The notes under the pieces: model-generated
What the model saw: the letters and a program-made list of their open reading frames with translations, nothing else
Database searches by the model: none
Told to the model about the DNA's origin: nothing
Part shown: piece by piece, positions 43,581-55,083 of the stretch
How positions within the stretch are numbered: position 1 is the stretch's first letter
How the letters are laid out: every line of letters starts with the position of its first letter
Program-made: the position numbers and the translations under genes
Origin: Aselliscus stoliczkanus
Lineage: Eukaryota; Chordata; Mammalia; Chiroptera; Hipposideridae
Length of the DNA stretch: 64,000 nt
Direction of reading: 5' to 3'
Assembly (NCBI GenBank): GCA_033961575.1
Contig: CM066731.1
Span: forward strand, 56,511,501-56,575,500

Positions 43581-45699
43581 GGAGGTGGAATACTGGATAA
43601 AAGACCAGAGAGCATATCGAATTTCTAGAATTATTTGTATGACAGGATCAAAGAGTAGAGTGTGAAAGATGGGGAGGATAGGAAAGAATAGAGACCAACT
43701 TATAAAGGACCTGCTTCAGTATTGAGAATGAATAAAAATGGAAGAACAAAATTGGGGGAGGAGCAGCTAGCCTAATTAATAGATTTTTTTTTTCATAATA
43801 ATGCAGGCTTAGAATAGCAGTAAGGGCAGTGGAAGTGGAATCTGATATATTTACAAGGAAAAATAGAACTTGATTCATTGTATAAAACAAAAGAGAAAGA
43901 AGGAATAACTGACTATTGATGACATGTTTGAGGTCAGGAACACATCTGAGCAACAGGTTGAGAAGGAATATTAAGGAGTTCAGTTTTTTAATTTCTTTGG
44001 TTTAAATGCAGATGGTAGAAACCAGAAGTTAGCATGTGATTGAAGTTAACAAGGGAGGAGAGAGAATGTATGTTTAGAGGGCGGAGCTGATGTAATGAGA
44101 CCTGTGAGGCTAGGAGGTGTAGTCCTAAGCACTTAGCTGGAAGGAAGGACAGGAGACAATGGGGATCATCAGAATAGGTGTAGGTGTGGCATGTGGAGTG
44201 ACAGGATGTGAGGGATTTCCTGTTAGATGACTTTATTATTTGAAGTACTTGGTCATCTGATGAGAAATGATGGAGGAAGGACAGGAGAGGTTTGGGTAGC
44301 ATGGAGAATGCTTGAAATTGCAGCTCGAGAATGGAGGATGGGAAGAGTAAGAAAATAACACTTTGCTATAATGCTAGGCAGCAATGAGGGCCCAGTTGAA
44401 GTTGGCGGTAATACATTTATAGCAACACCAAAATGTGAGGTTACTAATTTCTTGACAGCCCAATTGTAGGAAGTGGAGACTGTTGAGCTCTTCAAGTTCT
44501 GGTTTGTAGAATTGACAACACAGTGGAACAGGGAGTTGAAAATACTGACAAAGTGGTGATTCAAGTAATTTTTGGCTCATGGAATAGAAGAAAGTGAAGG
44601 TGGGAAGGGATTGATTAGTTCGAAAATTATCGGAGAAAAGACTGAAGGTCTCAGTATGATCAAGAGTACAACAGAAGTGTATCTGAATGAAAGCTAGAAG
44701 GTGAGATAATTTGTTTGTTTTTAAACTTTTTTTAAACTAAATCTAAAGTTGAAGTGAAAAGTAAAATGTGCTTTGTAGCATTGGCTAGACAGTACAAAGC
44801 ATACAAAGAAAAGTCTACTTCTACCTACACTGGCTAGTTTTAATAGTTTGATGTATATCTTTCTGTAAATAAAAAGGTTGAGGATTTTTGTTTTCATTTT
44901 ACAGAAATGAAATCATACTTAATATATTACTCTTTCTGTGTAATGTTTTTATGTCATCAAGTCAGTATACAGACTGTAGTTCGCTTCTAATAAATGTATA
45001 TTTTGTTATATGAGTATACTGTAATCTAATTAACATTTGTTTTATTGATAAGTACTTAAAAGTTGATCCTAGTTTTGTGAGTAGAAAGAACACTGGAGAA
45101 AATAGCTTTATACATATGACTATATGTATAATGCTTTTATTTCTGTCTGAAAAATTCCTGAAACTTGGTCAAAGACTATGTGTGTTTTTAAAACTATTAT
45201 TTGAAGTATAACTTACATTAAGAAAAGTATGCAAATGTACATCTTTAAGTTTTCATGGAGTAAACACACCCAAGTATCTATCTCAAAATATAGAACATTG
45301 CCGTCACCCTCAGAAATCCCTCTCAGGCCTCCCACCAGTCACTACTGTTGTCTCCAAAGATTTTTTTTTAAAAAACCAACAAACAAAAAACACACCCTAA
45401 TCTGTGATTAGCTTACTTTTATTTTACTTATTTTTATTTTATTTTTTCTGCTGAGAACGGTAAATGTTTTAGTTGTTGCTGCTACTCAATTAAAATCCCC
45501 AATTATACCATGCTTGGATTGGCAAATGTTTGCAGTATTCAATTTTAAAACAGTCCCAGTTCTCTTTTAATTAGATATTTAACTTAATTGGCTGTTAATA
45601 GTTTCAGGATATTTGTTTCAGCTTGATGAGAATGGCAAAGGGACCATTTGTGGATAAAATATTGATAATTCACTGGTGGTTTACAGTGAGGCCTTTGCT
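43581..45699. other. MTFR1 intron 1, mostly unassigned
   Basis: There is possible L2-like sequence to about 44300, a weak antisense L1-like piece at 44860-45050, and an old dispersed repeat at 45190-45370 (AAAGTATGCAAATGTACATC, GTAAACACACCCAAGTATCT). Nothing coding. Confidence 0.35.
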
Positions 45700-45712
45700 C
45701 TTACTGTCCTTT

Positions 45713-46060
45713 TTTTTTTTTTTTTTAAGATTTTATTGGGGCATTGGGGGAGAGGAACAGCCTTGGGGAATCGGGGAAGGGGACTAGACACGTTGCTGTC
45801 TTTTTGTTCAGTCTAGTTGTGGAGGACGTCGCTTCACTGGCCCATGTTGGTATTATCATTGCTCTCTTCCCAGTTAGGCAGTCGCTTGCCGGCCATTGGA
45901 TGGCCACTCACGGAGGTTCACGGCAGCCCAGCTCCAGGTCACACTGTTGCTCATCATCTTAGCTGTAGAGGGCGCAGTGTCAGTGGCCCATGTGGGATCC
46001 GAACCGGGGCCCTGCTGCTTAGAGCTCATGCTCTTACCACCTGAGCCACTTGACCGGCTC
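45713..46060 (-). mobile_element. Long tRNA-derived SINE, minus strand
   Basis: AAGATTTTATTGGGGCATTG (tail complement) to the head complement GAGCCACTTGACCGGCTC. Flanks CTTACTGTCC and CTTACTGTGC suggest the target duplication. Confidence 0.87.
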
Positions 46061-46796
46061 CTTACTGTGCCTTCTTAACGCTGTGAATGTTGGCTCTGCA
46101 GCCAGTTTGGTATCTGCCCTGCCTAGAAGCCATTTGGATGAGTCCTGTTCTATGTTGAAAATGGGTTTAGAAACACTGAAGATGGAGGGCAGAGGATAAA
46201 GCAGGGCCAGGAATTCAAGAAATGCGAGGCTAAGTTGTAGAGCAGTCGGACTGGAACTTGAGAATGTTGGAGCACATGCCTTGGAGAAGAGGTGGGGGGC
46301 TGGGGAGGAGGGTCGGTCTGGCTCTTTGGCTGTGCCTGGGGAATGCCTGTGGGGATTTTAGCCCAGGTTGCTCCATCATGGGACCTGCAAGTTCCCAGAT
46401 TCTCCCACTTGCTCTCTTCCCTAATCTGCCATCTTGAAAAAGTCTCTGATTAGCTCACTTTTAGTTTTGCCTATGTTGGATCTTTATGTGAATAGACTTA
46501 CACAATATTTTTTTGAATATCATCTCTGTGAATATTGAAGTCACCTTTCACTTTCAAGAATATGAGATATGTTTACTGATTTACTAGTGCTACTGAGGCC
46601 AACGTGCAGAATTCCATTTAGGCATAGAGAAGACTCAGCTGAAGTCATAGCTGAGTTATCATTCTTAAGTGTCCTTAAGTCAACCCCCAGCGAGGGGCTG
46701 AGGATGGGAAAGTAGTGCTCCCAAAGGAGAATGTGTATTGTTTTTGTTGTTGTTGTTTTAAATGAAGGTAAATTTTCATACAAAAGTCATTCCTTT
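46061..46796. other. MTFR1 intron 1, nothing recognised
   Basis: Unassigned sequence with a purine-rich patch at 46180-46330. Confidence 0.45.
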
Positions 46797-46813
46797 TGGT
46801 GAACATTTCTTTT

Positions 46814-47246
46814 TTTTTTTTTTTTTTTTAAGATTTTTTTTAATTGGGGAAGGGGAACAGACAAGTTCCCCTTTTTGTTCTTCAGTCTAGTTGTGGAGGA
46901 CGTTATTTCACTGGCCCATGTTGGTATCATCATTGCGCTCTTCCCTGGTGAGGCAGATCAGTTGCCGGCCTCTGGACTGTCGCTCACAGTGGCTCTTGGC
47001 AGTTCACTCCGGCTGCCAGCCTCTCACATTGGCTCCCGGCCACTCACTGTAGCCTATAGCAGCCCACTGCAGCAGGTGCGGCAGCTATGCCGTCCCGGGA
47101 ACTCACAGCAGCCCAGCTCCAAGTGGAGCTGTTGTTCACCATCTTAGCTGTAGAGGGCAGTGTCACTAGCCCTCATATGTGGGATCTGAACTGGGGCCGC
47201 TGGTGTCCCAAGCCAGCTCTTAACCAATGCGCCACTCGGCTGGCCC
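46814..47246 (-). mobile_element. Long tRNA-derived SINE, minus strand
   Basis: The tail complement is at 46830 and the head complement CGCCACTCGGCTGGCCC at 47230-47246. A 17-bp duplication with one mismatch, TTGGTGAACATTTCTTT, flanks it (46797-46813 and 47247-47263). It split an old dispersed repeat. Confidence 0.9.
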
Positions 47247-47517
47247 TTGGCGAACATTTCTTTGTTGAATATAGTTGTGTAACCACCACCACGACAGTCA
47301 AGATATATAATAGTTCCAATTCCCCAAAACTTCCCTTGTGCTATTTTGTAGCTAACCCTTTCCTCCACTGCCACCCCTGGAGATCACTGATCTGTTCTTT
47401 TGTCCGTTTAGTTTTGCCTTTGAGGAAAGGTTTTTTAAAAAAGCTTAGAGAAGTATATAATTGATTGGAAACAGCCTTGATGTAAAGTGTGAGAGAATAA
47501 CAAAATAGCCATGTTTT
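47247..47517. repeat. Old dispersed repeat, right part
   Basis: AACCACCACCACGACAGTCA and GGAGATCACTGATCTGTTCT match an old mammalian repeat type. Its left part precedes the SINE at 46770-46813. Confidence 0.4.
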
Positions 47518-47805
47518 TAAAATTTATTTTTACATTATAGCAGATATACAATATTCCATTAATTTCAGGTGTACAACATTAATTAGACGTTTATGTGCCT
47601 TACGGAGTGATCGCCACAATACATCTAGTAACCACCTGTCACCATACTCAGTTATGACAATATTTTTGACTGTATTCCCTATGCTCTACATTACATCCCC
47701 AGAACTAATTTTATAACTGGCAGTTTGTACCTCTTAACGCTCCACCTTTTTCACCCATCTCCCTACCCACTTCCACTCTGGCAACCATCAGTATCTTCTC
47801 TGTAA

Positions 47806-48276
47806 CTATGAGTTTGTTTCCGTTTTGTTTGTTCGTTTATTTTGTGTTTTAGATTTACATATAAGTGATATCATAAGGTATTTGTCTTTTTCTGACTGAC
47901 TTATTTCACTTAGCATAATGTCCTCTAGGTCCATCCATGCTGCTGTAAACAACAACATTTTATTCTGTTTTATGGCTGAATAATATTCCATTGCATATAT
48001 GTGCCACATCCTCTTCATTCATTCATCTATCAGTGGACAGCTAGGTTGCTTCCATATCTTGACTATTGTAAATAATGCCACAATGAACATAGGGGTGCAT
48101 ATGTCTTTTCTAACTAATGTTTTCAGTTTCTTCAGATAAATACCTAAAAGTGTGGTTGCTGGGTCACATGGCAGTTTTATTTTTAATTGTTTGACGAACC
48201 TCCATACTGTTTTCCATAGTGGCTGCACCAGTTTACAGTGTGCATCAGGGCTCCTTCTCCACATCCTCTCCAACAC
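47806..48276 (-). pseudogene. Decayed L1 ORF2 C-terminus
   Basis: Two minus-strand frames encode the end of L1 ORF2p. One has [20 protein letters not shown] and [20 protein letters not shown] (48019-48276). The other has MEYYSAIKQNKMLLF through the terminal TNKTETNS (47806-48018). The frame change between them shows the copy is dead. Confidence 0.8.
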
Positions 48277-48992
48277 TTATTCTTTGTTGTCTTTTTGATA
48301 ACAGCCATTCTGACAGGTGTGTGGTGATATCTCATTGCCACCTCACGTGATAAATGCTTTTGATTTGTATGTCCCTGATGATTTCTGATGTTGAGCGTCT
48401 TCTCATGTGTCTGTTGGCCCTCTGTATGTCCTCTTTGGAGAAATAACTATTCAGGTTCTCTGTCCACTTTTTTAATTGGAATGTTTGGTTTTTTTGATGT
48501 TGAGTGTTATGAATTTTTAAATATATTTTTAATGTTAACCCTTTATTGAATATATGATTTGTAAGTATCTTCTACCATTCAGTAGGTTGCTTTTTTGTTT
48601 TGTTGATGGTTTCCTTCATGGTGTAAAAGCTTTTTAATTTGATACAGTCCTATTTGTTTATTTTTGCTTTTGTTGTCTTTGTCATAGGAGACATCCAAAA
48701 ATTGCGCACACCAGTGTCAAAGAATTTATTGCCTGTGGTTTCTTTTGAGAGTTTTATGGTTTCAGGACATATATTTTAGTCTTGAATCCATTTTCAGTTT
48801 CTTTTTGTGTATCGTAAAAAAGTGCTCTAATTTCATTTTTTGTATGTATGTCCAGTTTTCTCAAAACCATTTATTGACATTTAAGATAATGTCTTTACTT
48901 AGTTGTATATTCTTGTTCCTTTGTCATAGATTAATTCATCATATAAGCGTGTGTTTGTTTCTGGGCTCTTCTTCTGTTCCATTGACCTGGGT

Positions 48993-48995
<3 letters not shown>

Positions 48996-49047
<52 letters not shown>
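48996..49047. repeat. (TG)n microsatellite
   Basis: About 25 uninterrupted TG units inside the antisense L1. Confidence 0.95.
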
Positions 49048-49049
<2 letters not shown>

Positions 49050-50499
49050 CTGTGCTATACTGTTTTGATTACTATAGCTTTGTTAGTATAGTTTGAAATC
49101 AGGTAGCACGATGCCTCCAACTTTGTTCTTTTTTTTTTTTTAATATTGCTTTGGCTATATGGGGTCTTTTGTGGTTCCTTACACATTTTAGAATTATTCT
49201 ATTTCTGTGAAAAATGGCATTGGTATTTTGATAGGGATTTCATTGAACCTGTCAATTGCTTTGGGTGATATAGACATTAACAATATTTAACTTTCCAATC
49301 CAAGAACACAGTATATCCTTCCATTTATTTGTGTTTTATTCATTTTTTTTCATCAGTGCCTTACAGTTTTCCAAGTACAGGTCTTTTACCTCCTTGGTTA
49401 AATTTATTGCTAGGTATTTTTATTTATTTTTTTTGAAGCAGTTGTAAATGCAGTTGATTTCTTAATTTCTCTTTCTTATAGTTCATTATTAGGGTATAAA
49501 ATGGAACAGATTTTTTAATATTGGTTTTGTATCCTACAACTTTACTGAATTCATTTCTTCTATTTGGTGGTATCTTGAGGGTTTTCTATATACAGTGTTA
49601 TGTCATCTGCAAATAATGACAGTTTTACTTCTGTCCTTTCCAATTTGGATGCCTTTTTTCCCTTGTCTGATGTGGCTGGGACTTGCAGTACTATGTTGAA
49701 TGAAGTGATAAGTGTGCATCTTTATCTTGTTCCTGACCTTAGAGAAAACGTTTTCAGCTTTTTCACCATTGAGTATGATATTAGCTGCGGGTTTGTCATT
49801 ATGTGGCCTTTATTATGTTGATACATGTTTCCTCTATACCCACTTTGTTGAGGGTTTTTGTCATAAGTGGATGTTGGATTTTGTCAAATACTTTTTCTTC
49901 ATCTATTGAGATGATCATATGATTTTTATCCTTCATTTAGTTTATGTGGTGTGTCACATTGTTTGATTTGCAGATACTGAACCAACCTTGCATACCAGGA
50001 ATGAATCCCCCTTGATCATGTTGTATGATATTTTTAATGTATTGCTGAATTCAATTTGCTAATGTTTTGTTGAGGATTTTTGCATTTGTGTTCATCAGGG
50101 ATATTGTTCTGTAATTTTCTTATTTTGTGATGTCTTTGGTGTTGGTATCAGGTTAGTGCTAGACTCATAGAATGAGTTTGGGAGCTTTCCTCTTCGATTT
50201 TTTTTGGAGTAATTTGAGAAGGGTAGGTATTAATTCTTCTTTGAATGTTTGAAGAATTCACCCGAGAAGCCGTCCGGACTCCTGGACTTCTATTTGTTGG
50301 CAGTTTGTTGATTACTGATTGAATTTCATTACCAGTAATCGGTCTGTTCAGATTTTCTGTTTCTCACTGGTTCAGTCTTGGAATATTGTGTATTTTTAGG
50401 AATTTATCTACTACATTGTCCGATTTGTTGGAATATAATAGTTCTTAGTATTTTCTATAATCCTTTGTATTATTGTCGTATCAGTTGTCACCTTTTTTT

Positions 50500-50952
50500 T
50501 TTTTTAGATTTTTTTTTTAAAATTGGGGTATTGGGGGCGGGGAACAGCATTGGGGAATCGGGGAAGGGGAACAGACAAGTTGCTGTCTTTTTGTTCTTCA
50601 GTCTAGTTGCAGAGGACGTTGCTTCACTGGCCCATGTTGGTATCGTCATTGCGCTCTTCCCGGATGAGGCAGATCGGTCGCCGGCCTCTGGATGGTCGCT
50701 CATGGCGGCTATTGGCAGCTCATGCTGGCTGTCAGCCGCTCACGCTGGCTGCGGGCCACTCACTGTAGCCTATGGCAGCCCACTGCAGCAGGGGCTGCAG
50801 CCTACACTGTCACTGGGGCTCATACAGCCCAGCTCCAGGTGGAGCTGTTGTTAGCTGTAGAGGGCAGTGTCACTGGCTCTCATATGTGGGATCCGAACCG
50901 GGGCCGCTGGCATCCCAAACCAGCTCTTAACCAATGCGCCACTTGGTCGGCC
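50500..50952 (-). mobile_element. Long tRNA-derived SINE, minus strand
   Basis: Full-length form close to the copies at 299 and 2299, with the head complement CGCCACTTGGTCGGCCC at its right end. Inserted in or next to L1 ORF2. The duplicated flank is CACCTTTT. Confidence 0.88.
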
Positions 50953-50960
50953 CACCTTTT

Positions 50961-51282
50961 CTTTTTTTTTTTAATTGGATAACTGTGTGTTTTTTTCCAG
51001 GACCCATCAGCTCCAAGTCAAGTCGTCATCCTTCAATCTACTTGTGTGTATGTGGGGTCCGGTAGGGGGCCGGGTAGAGGCGCAGCCCACCATCCCATGT
51101 GGGTGTTGAACCAGCAACCTTGCTTTTAAGAGTATGCGCTCTAACCAGCTCATTGGCAGCTCAGCTCAAGTCATCTTCAATCTAGTTGCAGAGGGTGAAG
51201 CTCACTGGTCCATGTGGGAATCGAGCTGGCAACCTTGTTATTCTGAGCACGCACTCTAACCAACTGGGCCATCTGGCCTGCT
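50961..51282 (-). mobile_element. VES-like SINE, minus strand
   Basis: ATAACTGTGTGTTTTTTTCC and CAGGACCCATCAGCTCC at its left are the complement of the tail of the plus-strand copy at 27220-27473. The right end carries a B-box complement (GGGAATCGAGCTGG) and the head complement. Confidence 0.78.
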
Positions 51283-51289
51283 CCATTGT

Positions 51290-52920
51290 GGAGCTCCCCT
51301 TTGGATTCATCTTGTTTGGGATTCTGTGCTTTCTGTACTTGACTATTTCCTTCACTGAGTTAGGGAAGTTTTCAGTCATTATTTCTTGAAATAGGTTTTT
51401 CTTTCCCTTCCTGTCTCTTTTCCCCTTGTGTGACCCCTATGATGTGAATGTTGGTACAGTTGATGTCCTCAGTTTTTTGGATTCCTTTATTTACTTATTT
51501 TTTTGCTGTTCCCATTGGGTGATTTTCACTACCTTGGCTTTTAGATCACTGATTCTTTCTTCTGCTTTATCTGATTTGCTGTTGATTCCCCTCTAGTGTA
51601 CTTTTAATTTCAGTTATTATATTCTTAAGTTCTAATTGGTTCTTTTTTATATTTTCCTGTCTGTCTGGGAAAGTTCTCACTGTTCACCTACTTTTTCCCC
51701 GAGTTTGTTGAGCATCTTTATAACCATCGCTTGAACTCTGTCTGATAGATTGCTTATCTCTATTTCTCCCTGTCCCCCTCCCTGTCCCTTGAGTTTGTCC
51801 TGTTATTTCATTTGGACTATGTTTTCTCATTTTGGCTGAGTCTCTGTTTATTTCTACGTACTAGGCAGATCCACTATGTCTCCTGGTCTTGTAAGACTGG
51901 CCATATTTAGACAGTGTCCTGTGGGGCCCACAGTTGCAGTTCCCTCTGTTCACCTGAGCTGGGTGCTCCAGGAATGTCCCCATGTGGGTTGCATGTGCCC
52001 ACCTATGGTAGTTGGGCTGAGATTGCTGTGGGCACATTGTTGGGTGTTGTTGACCTTCAGGCAAGCTGGCTGTGAGGATCGGCCTGACTACTGTGTACAA
52101 GCTGTTGTATAGGGGCTGGCAGGAGTAGAAGTTGCTTTAGTGGGGCTCTGGGCAGCCCACTGGGTTTGTAGGTGTTGGAGCTCTGGTGTGGTTCAGGCTG
52201 GGGTGCTAGGCCTGGAGGTGATGTGAGCTGAGACTGGGCTTGGGAGGGGCTGTGGTGCAGGCTAAGACCCACTACTGCTGTGCCTGCCTTGGGGCCATTT
52301 GGTAGGAGTGATGCTGGGAACTGGGGCTGCTCACTGTCACCCTTTGGGAGGCGCTTGGGAGAGGCTGTGATGCAAGCCGAGGCCAGCCACCACTTGTGCT
52401 GGGCTTTGCAGCCCCTTGGTAGGAGCTACAGTTTGAGCCCAAGCCAGTTGTCCTTGTGCCAGGCTAGGGGCCACTTGATAGGAGCTATAATGCAAGCAGA
52501 AGCTGGTCACTCCTTGTGCTGGCCTTGACATTTGGGAAAGACTGTGGTATGTGCCTGATGCTGGCTGCCTCTTACGTGGAGTGTCGAGCTGCTGGAAGAG
52601 GCTGTCCAGGCACTTGGGTTGGGTGGGGAGGGCTTTCGGGGAAACACCAGGGCAGGGGGCTGGGTATTAGCCAGGTTAATGGAGAGTTAACAGACTTTAT
52701 GCCTGGCTGTGCTGGGCCAGCTAGGTGAGGGGAGAGCTCAACAAAGGAACAGTGGCATCCTCCAGCATTTCTGTCCCCTGAGAGAGTTCCTTCCGTACCT
52801 GTGTCTCCAGCGCTTGCCCTGAAGTTAGTTTCATTCCTTATATGACGCAAATGCATCTCAAACTGCTGCCTCTGTGTCGGAGCATGGAGCATGTGAGTTT
52901 GTGCACAAACCCTTTAAGAT
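51290..52920 (-). mobile_element. L1/half-L1 5' part: ORF1 N-terminal half and 5' UTR (antisense)
   Basis: This parallels 39600-41150 of the half-L1 at 38254-41554. The ORF1 segment is recognisable on the minus strand (MTENFPNSVKEI and RIPNKMNPKG around 51300-51380). Next come the N-terminal region and a 5' UTR that ends near 52920, short of the canonical 5' end. ORF1 is broken. Two SINEs separate it from the L1 ORF2 fragment at 47518-50490. The two may be halves of one L1 with an internal deletion, or two insertions. Confidence 0.65.
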
Positions 52921-53094
52921 CTGATGATTTTCTTAATCTAAATGATTAAAAAGCTTTATTCTAACATTTTGGTGCCAGATGAAGAACTTTTCTTATTTGT
53001 AATTTATAGTGTACCAGCCCTACAGCAGATTCTAATGTTTGCTTGTAAAGTTAGATTAGTGGTTAGATAGGTGGGGCATGGATATCAACTGGTA
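52921..53094. other. MTFR1 intron 1, nothing recognised
   Basis: Short unassigned segment between L1 pieces. Confidence 0.4.
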
Positions 53095-53260
53095 GAGGCC
53101 CAAGGGAGTTTTTACGGTCCTGGAAATGTTTTCTATTTTGATGTGGGTGGTGGCTACACAGGTTTATACATATATAAAAAAATCATCAAGCTGGACACTT
53201 AAAACTTGGGTACTTTTCTAACATATTTCAAAAACAGATTTTCAAATTCTACATAAAACC
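53095..53260 (+). repeat. L1 3' UTR fragment
   Basis: TTTTGATGTGGGTGGTGGCT, ACACAGGTTTATACATATAT and CTGGACACTTAAAACTTGGG are the conserved order of an older L1 3' end. Confidence 0.55.
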
Positions 53261-53336
53261 ATCCTTTTTCTCTGATCAGTTTTTTTTTGTCAGTTATTTC
53301 CAGCTTTGACATTATTTTTAGCCCTTTTCATTTTTT

Positions 53337-53777
53337 TTTTTTTTTTAAGATTTTATTGGGGAATTGGTGGAGGGGAACAGCGTTGGGGAATTGGGGAAGG
53401 GGAACAGACAAGTTGCTGTCTTTTTGTTCTTCAGTTTAGTTGTGGAGGATGTTGCTTCACTGTTGGTATCGTCATTGCGCTCTTCCCGGATGAGGCAGAT
53501 TGGTCGCCGGCCTCTGGATGTCGCTCACTGCAGCTATTGGCAACTCACGCTGGCTGCCAGCCGCTCACACTGGCTGTGGGCCACTCACTGTAGCCTATGG
53601 CAGCCCACTGCAGCAGGAGCTGCAGCCCACACCATCACCGAGGCTCGCACAGTCCAGCTCCAGGTGGAGCTGTTGTTAGCTATAGAGGGCAGTGTCACTG
53701 GCCCTCATGTGGGATCCGAACCGGGGCCGCTGGCATCCCAAAACCAGCGCTCAACCAATGCGCCACTCGGCCGGCCC
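53337..53777 (-). mobile_element. Long tRNA-derived SINE, minus strand, recent
   Basis: Full length, with AAGATTTTATTGGGGAATTG at its left and CGCCACTCGGCCGGCCC at its right. A near-perfect 17-bp duplication, AGCCCTTTTCATTTTTT, flanks it (53320-53336 and 53778-53794). Confidence 0.92.
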
Positions 53778-53794
53778 AGCCCTTTTCATTTTTT

Positions 53795-54158
53795 ATTCCC
53801 ATTAATGCTTGTTATTCATTCCTACAAGCAATAATAGATGTTGGTAACATTAAAATGTATCTGTCTCACCAAAATTCTAGTCATGACCATTTCATAGTTA
53901 TCAAATTGTATTTCCCTGCCAGTGCTTAGAATCTGTTATGTACTAAATCTGTCATTAGGGCCTGCCTCTTTTTAGTTTATGTTTTACCCAGTGTCTGGTA
54001 TATTTGTGGTACTAATCCACCACCACCACCCCCATCCTGTATAATTGTTCATAAAGTTCTTTTTAGAGCATAGAACACAAACTTGGTTTCTGGTCCTTGA
54101 TGGGTGAAGTTACATCAGAACGTAAATCAAATATATCACTAAGTACACTGTTTTGTTC

Positions 54159-54192
<34 letters not shown>

Positions 54193-54940
54193 AATCAAGA
54201 CTACCTTGTGAGGAAGCAGTGCATTAATTTACAGTCGGGTGCAATCTCCGTGTCTCATTGGCGACCAACACGTTCAGTAAACTGGTTTATACTTTACGAG
54301 TTAACAGTTTAATTCTGTCAGATATGCAGTAGATTCATGGAGAGGGGTGAGTGGCAGGGGTTATAGTGCACTAATGAGTGTGAAAGGACTTTTGTTATTA
54401 CTTTTGACCTTCTAGCATTTTCATTCCTTTTCCATATTTCTGGAATTCCTTTGTGATTTTTGGTGGGAGACAGAACTTGCTTATAACTACAGTCAGGTAG
54501 ATTTGGCCAGCAAATGCCATCAGTATGGAGCCAGCGAGACAGAAAAGTGGGGCCTGGGAAAGTGTTCTGTCTGGGTGGCAGTAGCCATTGCAGTGGTGTC
54601 TTCCCAGGACCAATTCTGCTACAATTTTGAATGTTTTTCCTGGCCTGTAGGTCAGATTCTGCTAAGATTGTTATCTCCTGGGTATCTTTTCATGAATATA
54701 TTTCTTACTTAATGTAGCCATAAATGGGTTTTTGTTTCTTCCAACTAAGAACCTTGACTGGAAAAAAATACTTAAGAAATTGTACCATTAGGTGTTTTTA
54801 AAGCTGATTACAAGCAAAATTTGTTTTCTTTTAAGTAAAATTGACGTACTTTTAAAATGTTTTAGACTAGACTTACTTTATTAGACAGCTGCAAACAGTA
54901 AAGATTCTAAATAATCATTATTTCATTTTAAAAATTTCAG
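53795..54940. other. MTFR1 intron 1, 3' end
   Basis: Unassigned apart from a (TG)n tract at 54163-54190. It ends with the acceptor of the start-codon exon. Confidence 0.5.
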
Positions 54941-54948
54941 TGTGCCTT

Positions 54949-55017
54949 ATGGACCATGTGCTGCTATGTATGCCTGAAGTACTTGAAATGCAAATTTGGA
55001 GAGACTTTGCCATCTAA
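54949..55017 (+). other. Upstream ORF abutting the MTFR1 start codon
   Basis: An ATG at 54949 starts a 22-codon ORF (beginning MDHVLLCMPEV) whose TAA at 55015-55017 directly precedes the MTFR1 ATG at 55018, in the same frame. A second ATG at 54956 opens an overlapping 28-codon ORF in another frame, ending at the TAA at 55040-55042, after the MTFR1 start. Both lie inside the spliced leader whichever first exon is used, so they could reduce or reroute initiation. Confidence 0.55.
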
Positions 55018-55083
55018 ATGCTTGGCTGGATTAAGTGCCTAATTAGGATGGTTTTACAACAGGTTGGAGTAAGCATGCAATCG
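55018..55083 (+). CDS. MTFR1: MTFR1 first coding exon, codons 1-22
   Basis: The ATG at 55018-55020 opens MLGWIKCLIRMVLQQVGVSM followed by QS and a GTGAGT donor. This is the characteristic N-terminus of mitochondrial fission regulator 1 (MTFR1). The protein is mitochondrial and promotes mitochondrial fragmentation; the family was first described as chondrocyte protein with a poly-proline region. The N-terminal segment is amphipathic with basic residues, as expected for mitochondrial targeting. From memory, the human protein has Arg where this one has Cys at position 7 and Phe where this one has Leu at position 13. Those differences need an alignment to confirm. The proline-rich and C-terminal parts lie beyond the window. 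Confidence 0.94.

Larger units (their letters stand above)
47518..50490 (-). mobile_element. 5'-truncated L1: 3' UTR and C-terminal two-thirds of ORF2 (antisense)
   Basis: The minus strand carries an L1 3' UTR (47518 to about 47800) preceded by ORF2. The ORF2 C-terminus is recognisable in HIYAMEYYSAIKQNKMLLF and MDLEDIMLSEISQSEKDKYL, with its stop at 47806. The frame further upstream is broken by many stops and indels. Homology continues through the reverse-transcriptase region to about 50490, where a SINE interrupts it. A (TG)n tract lies at 48996-49047. It is non-functional. Confidence 0.8.
54941..55083 (+). other. MTFR1: MTFR1 exon containing the start codon
   Basis: The exon lies between an AAAATTTCAG acceptor (AG at 54939-54940) and a GTGAGT donor starting at 55084. 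It has 77 nt of 5' UTR with several upstream ATGs, followed by 22 codons of MTFR1. The donor leaves the reading frame in phase 0, as the next exon requires. Confidence 0.88.

Noticed and set aside
50378..50854. 158-codon frame near the L1 ORF2 region
   Set aside because: It joins antisense L1 with an antisense SINE, so it is a chimera of repeats.
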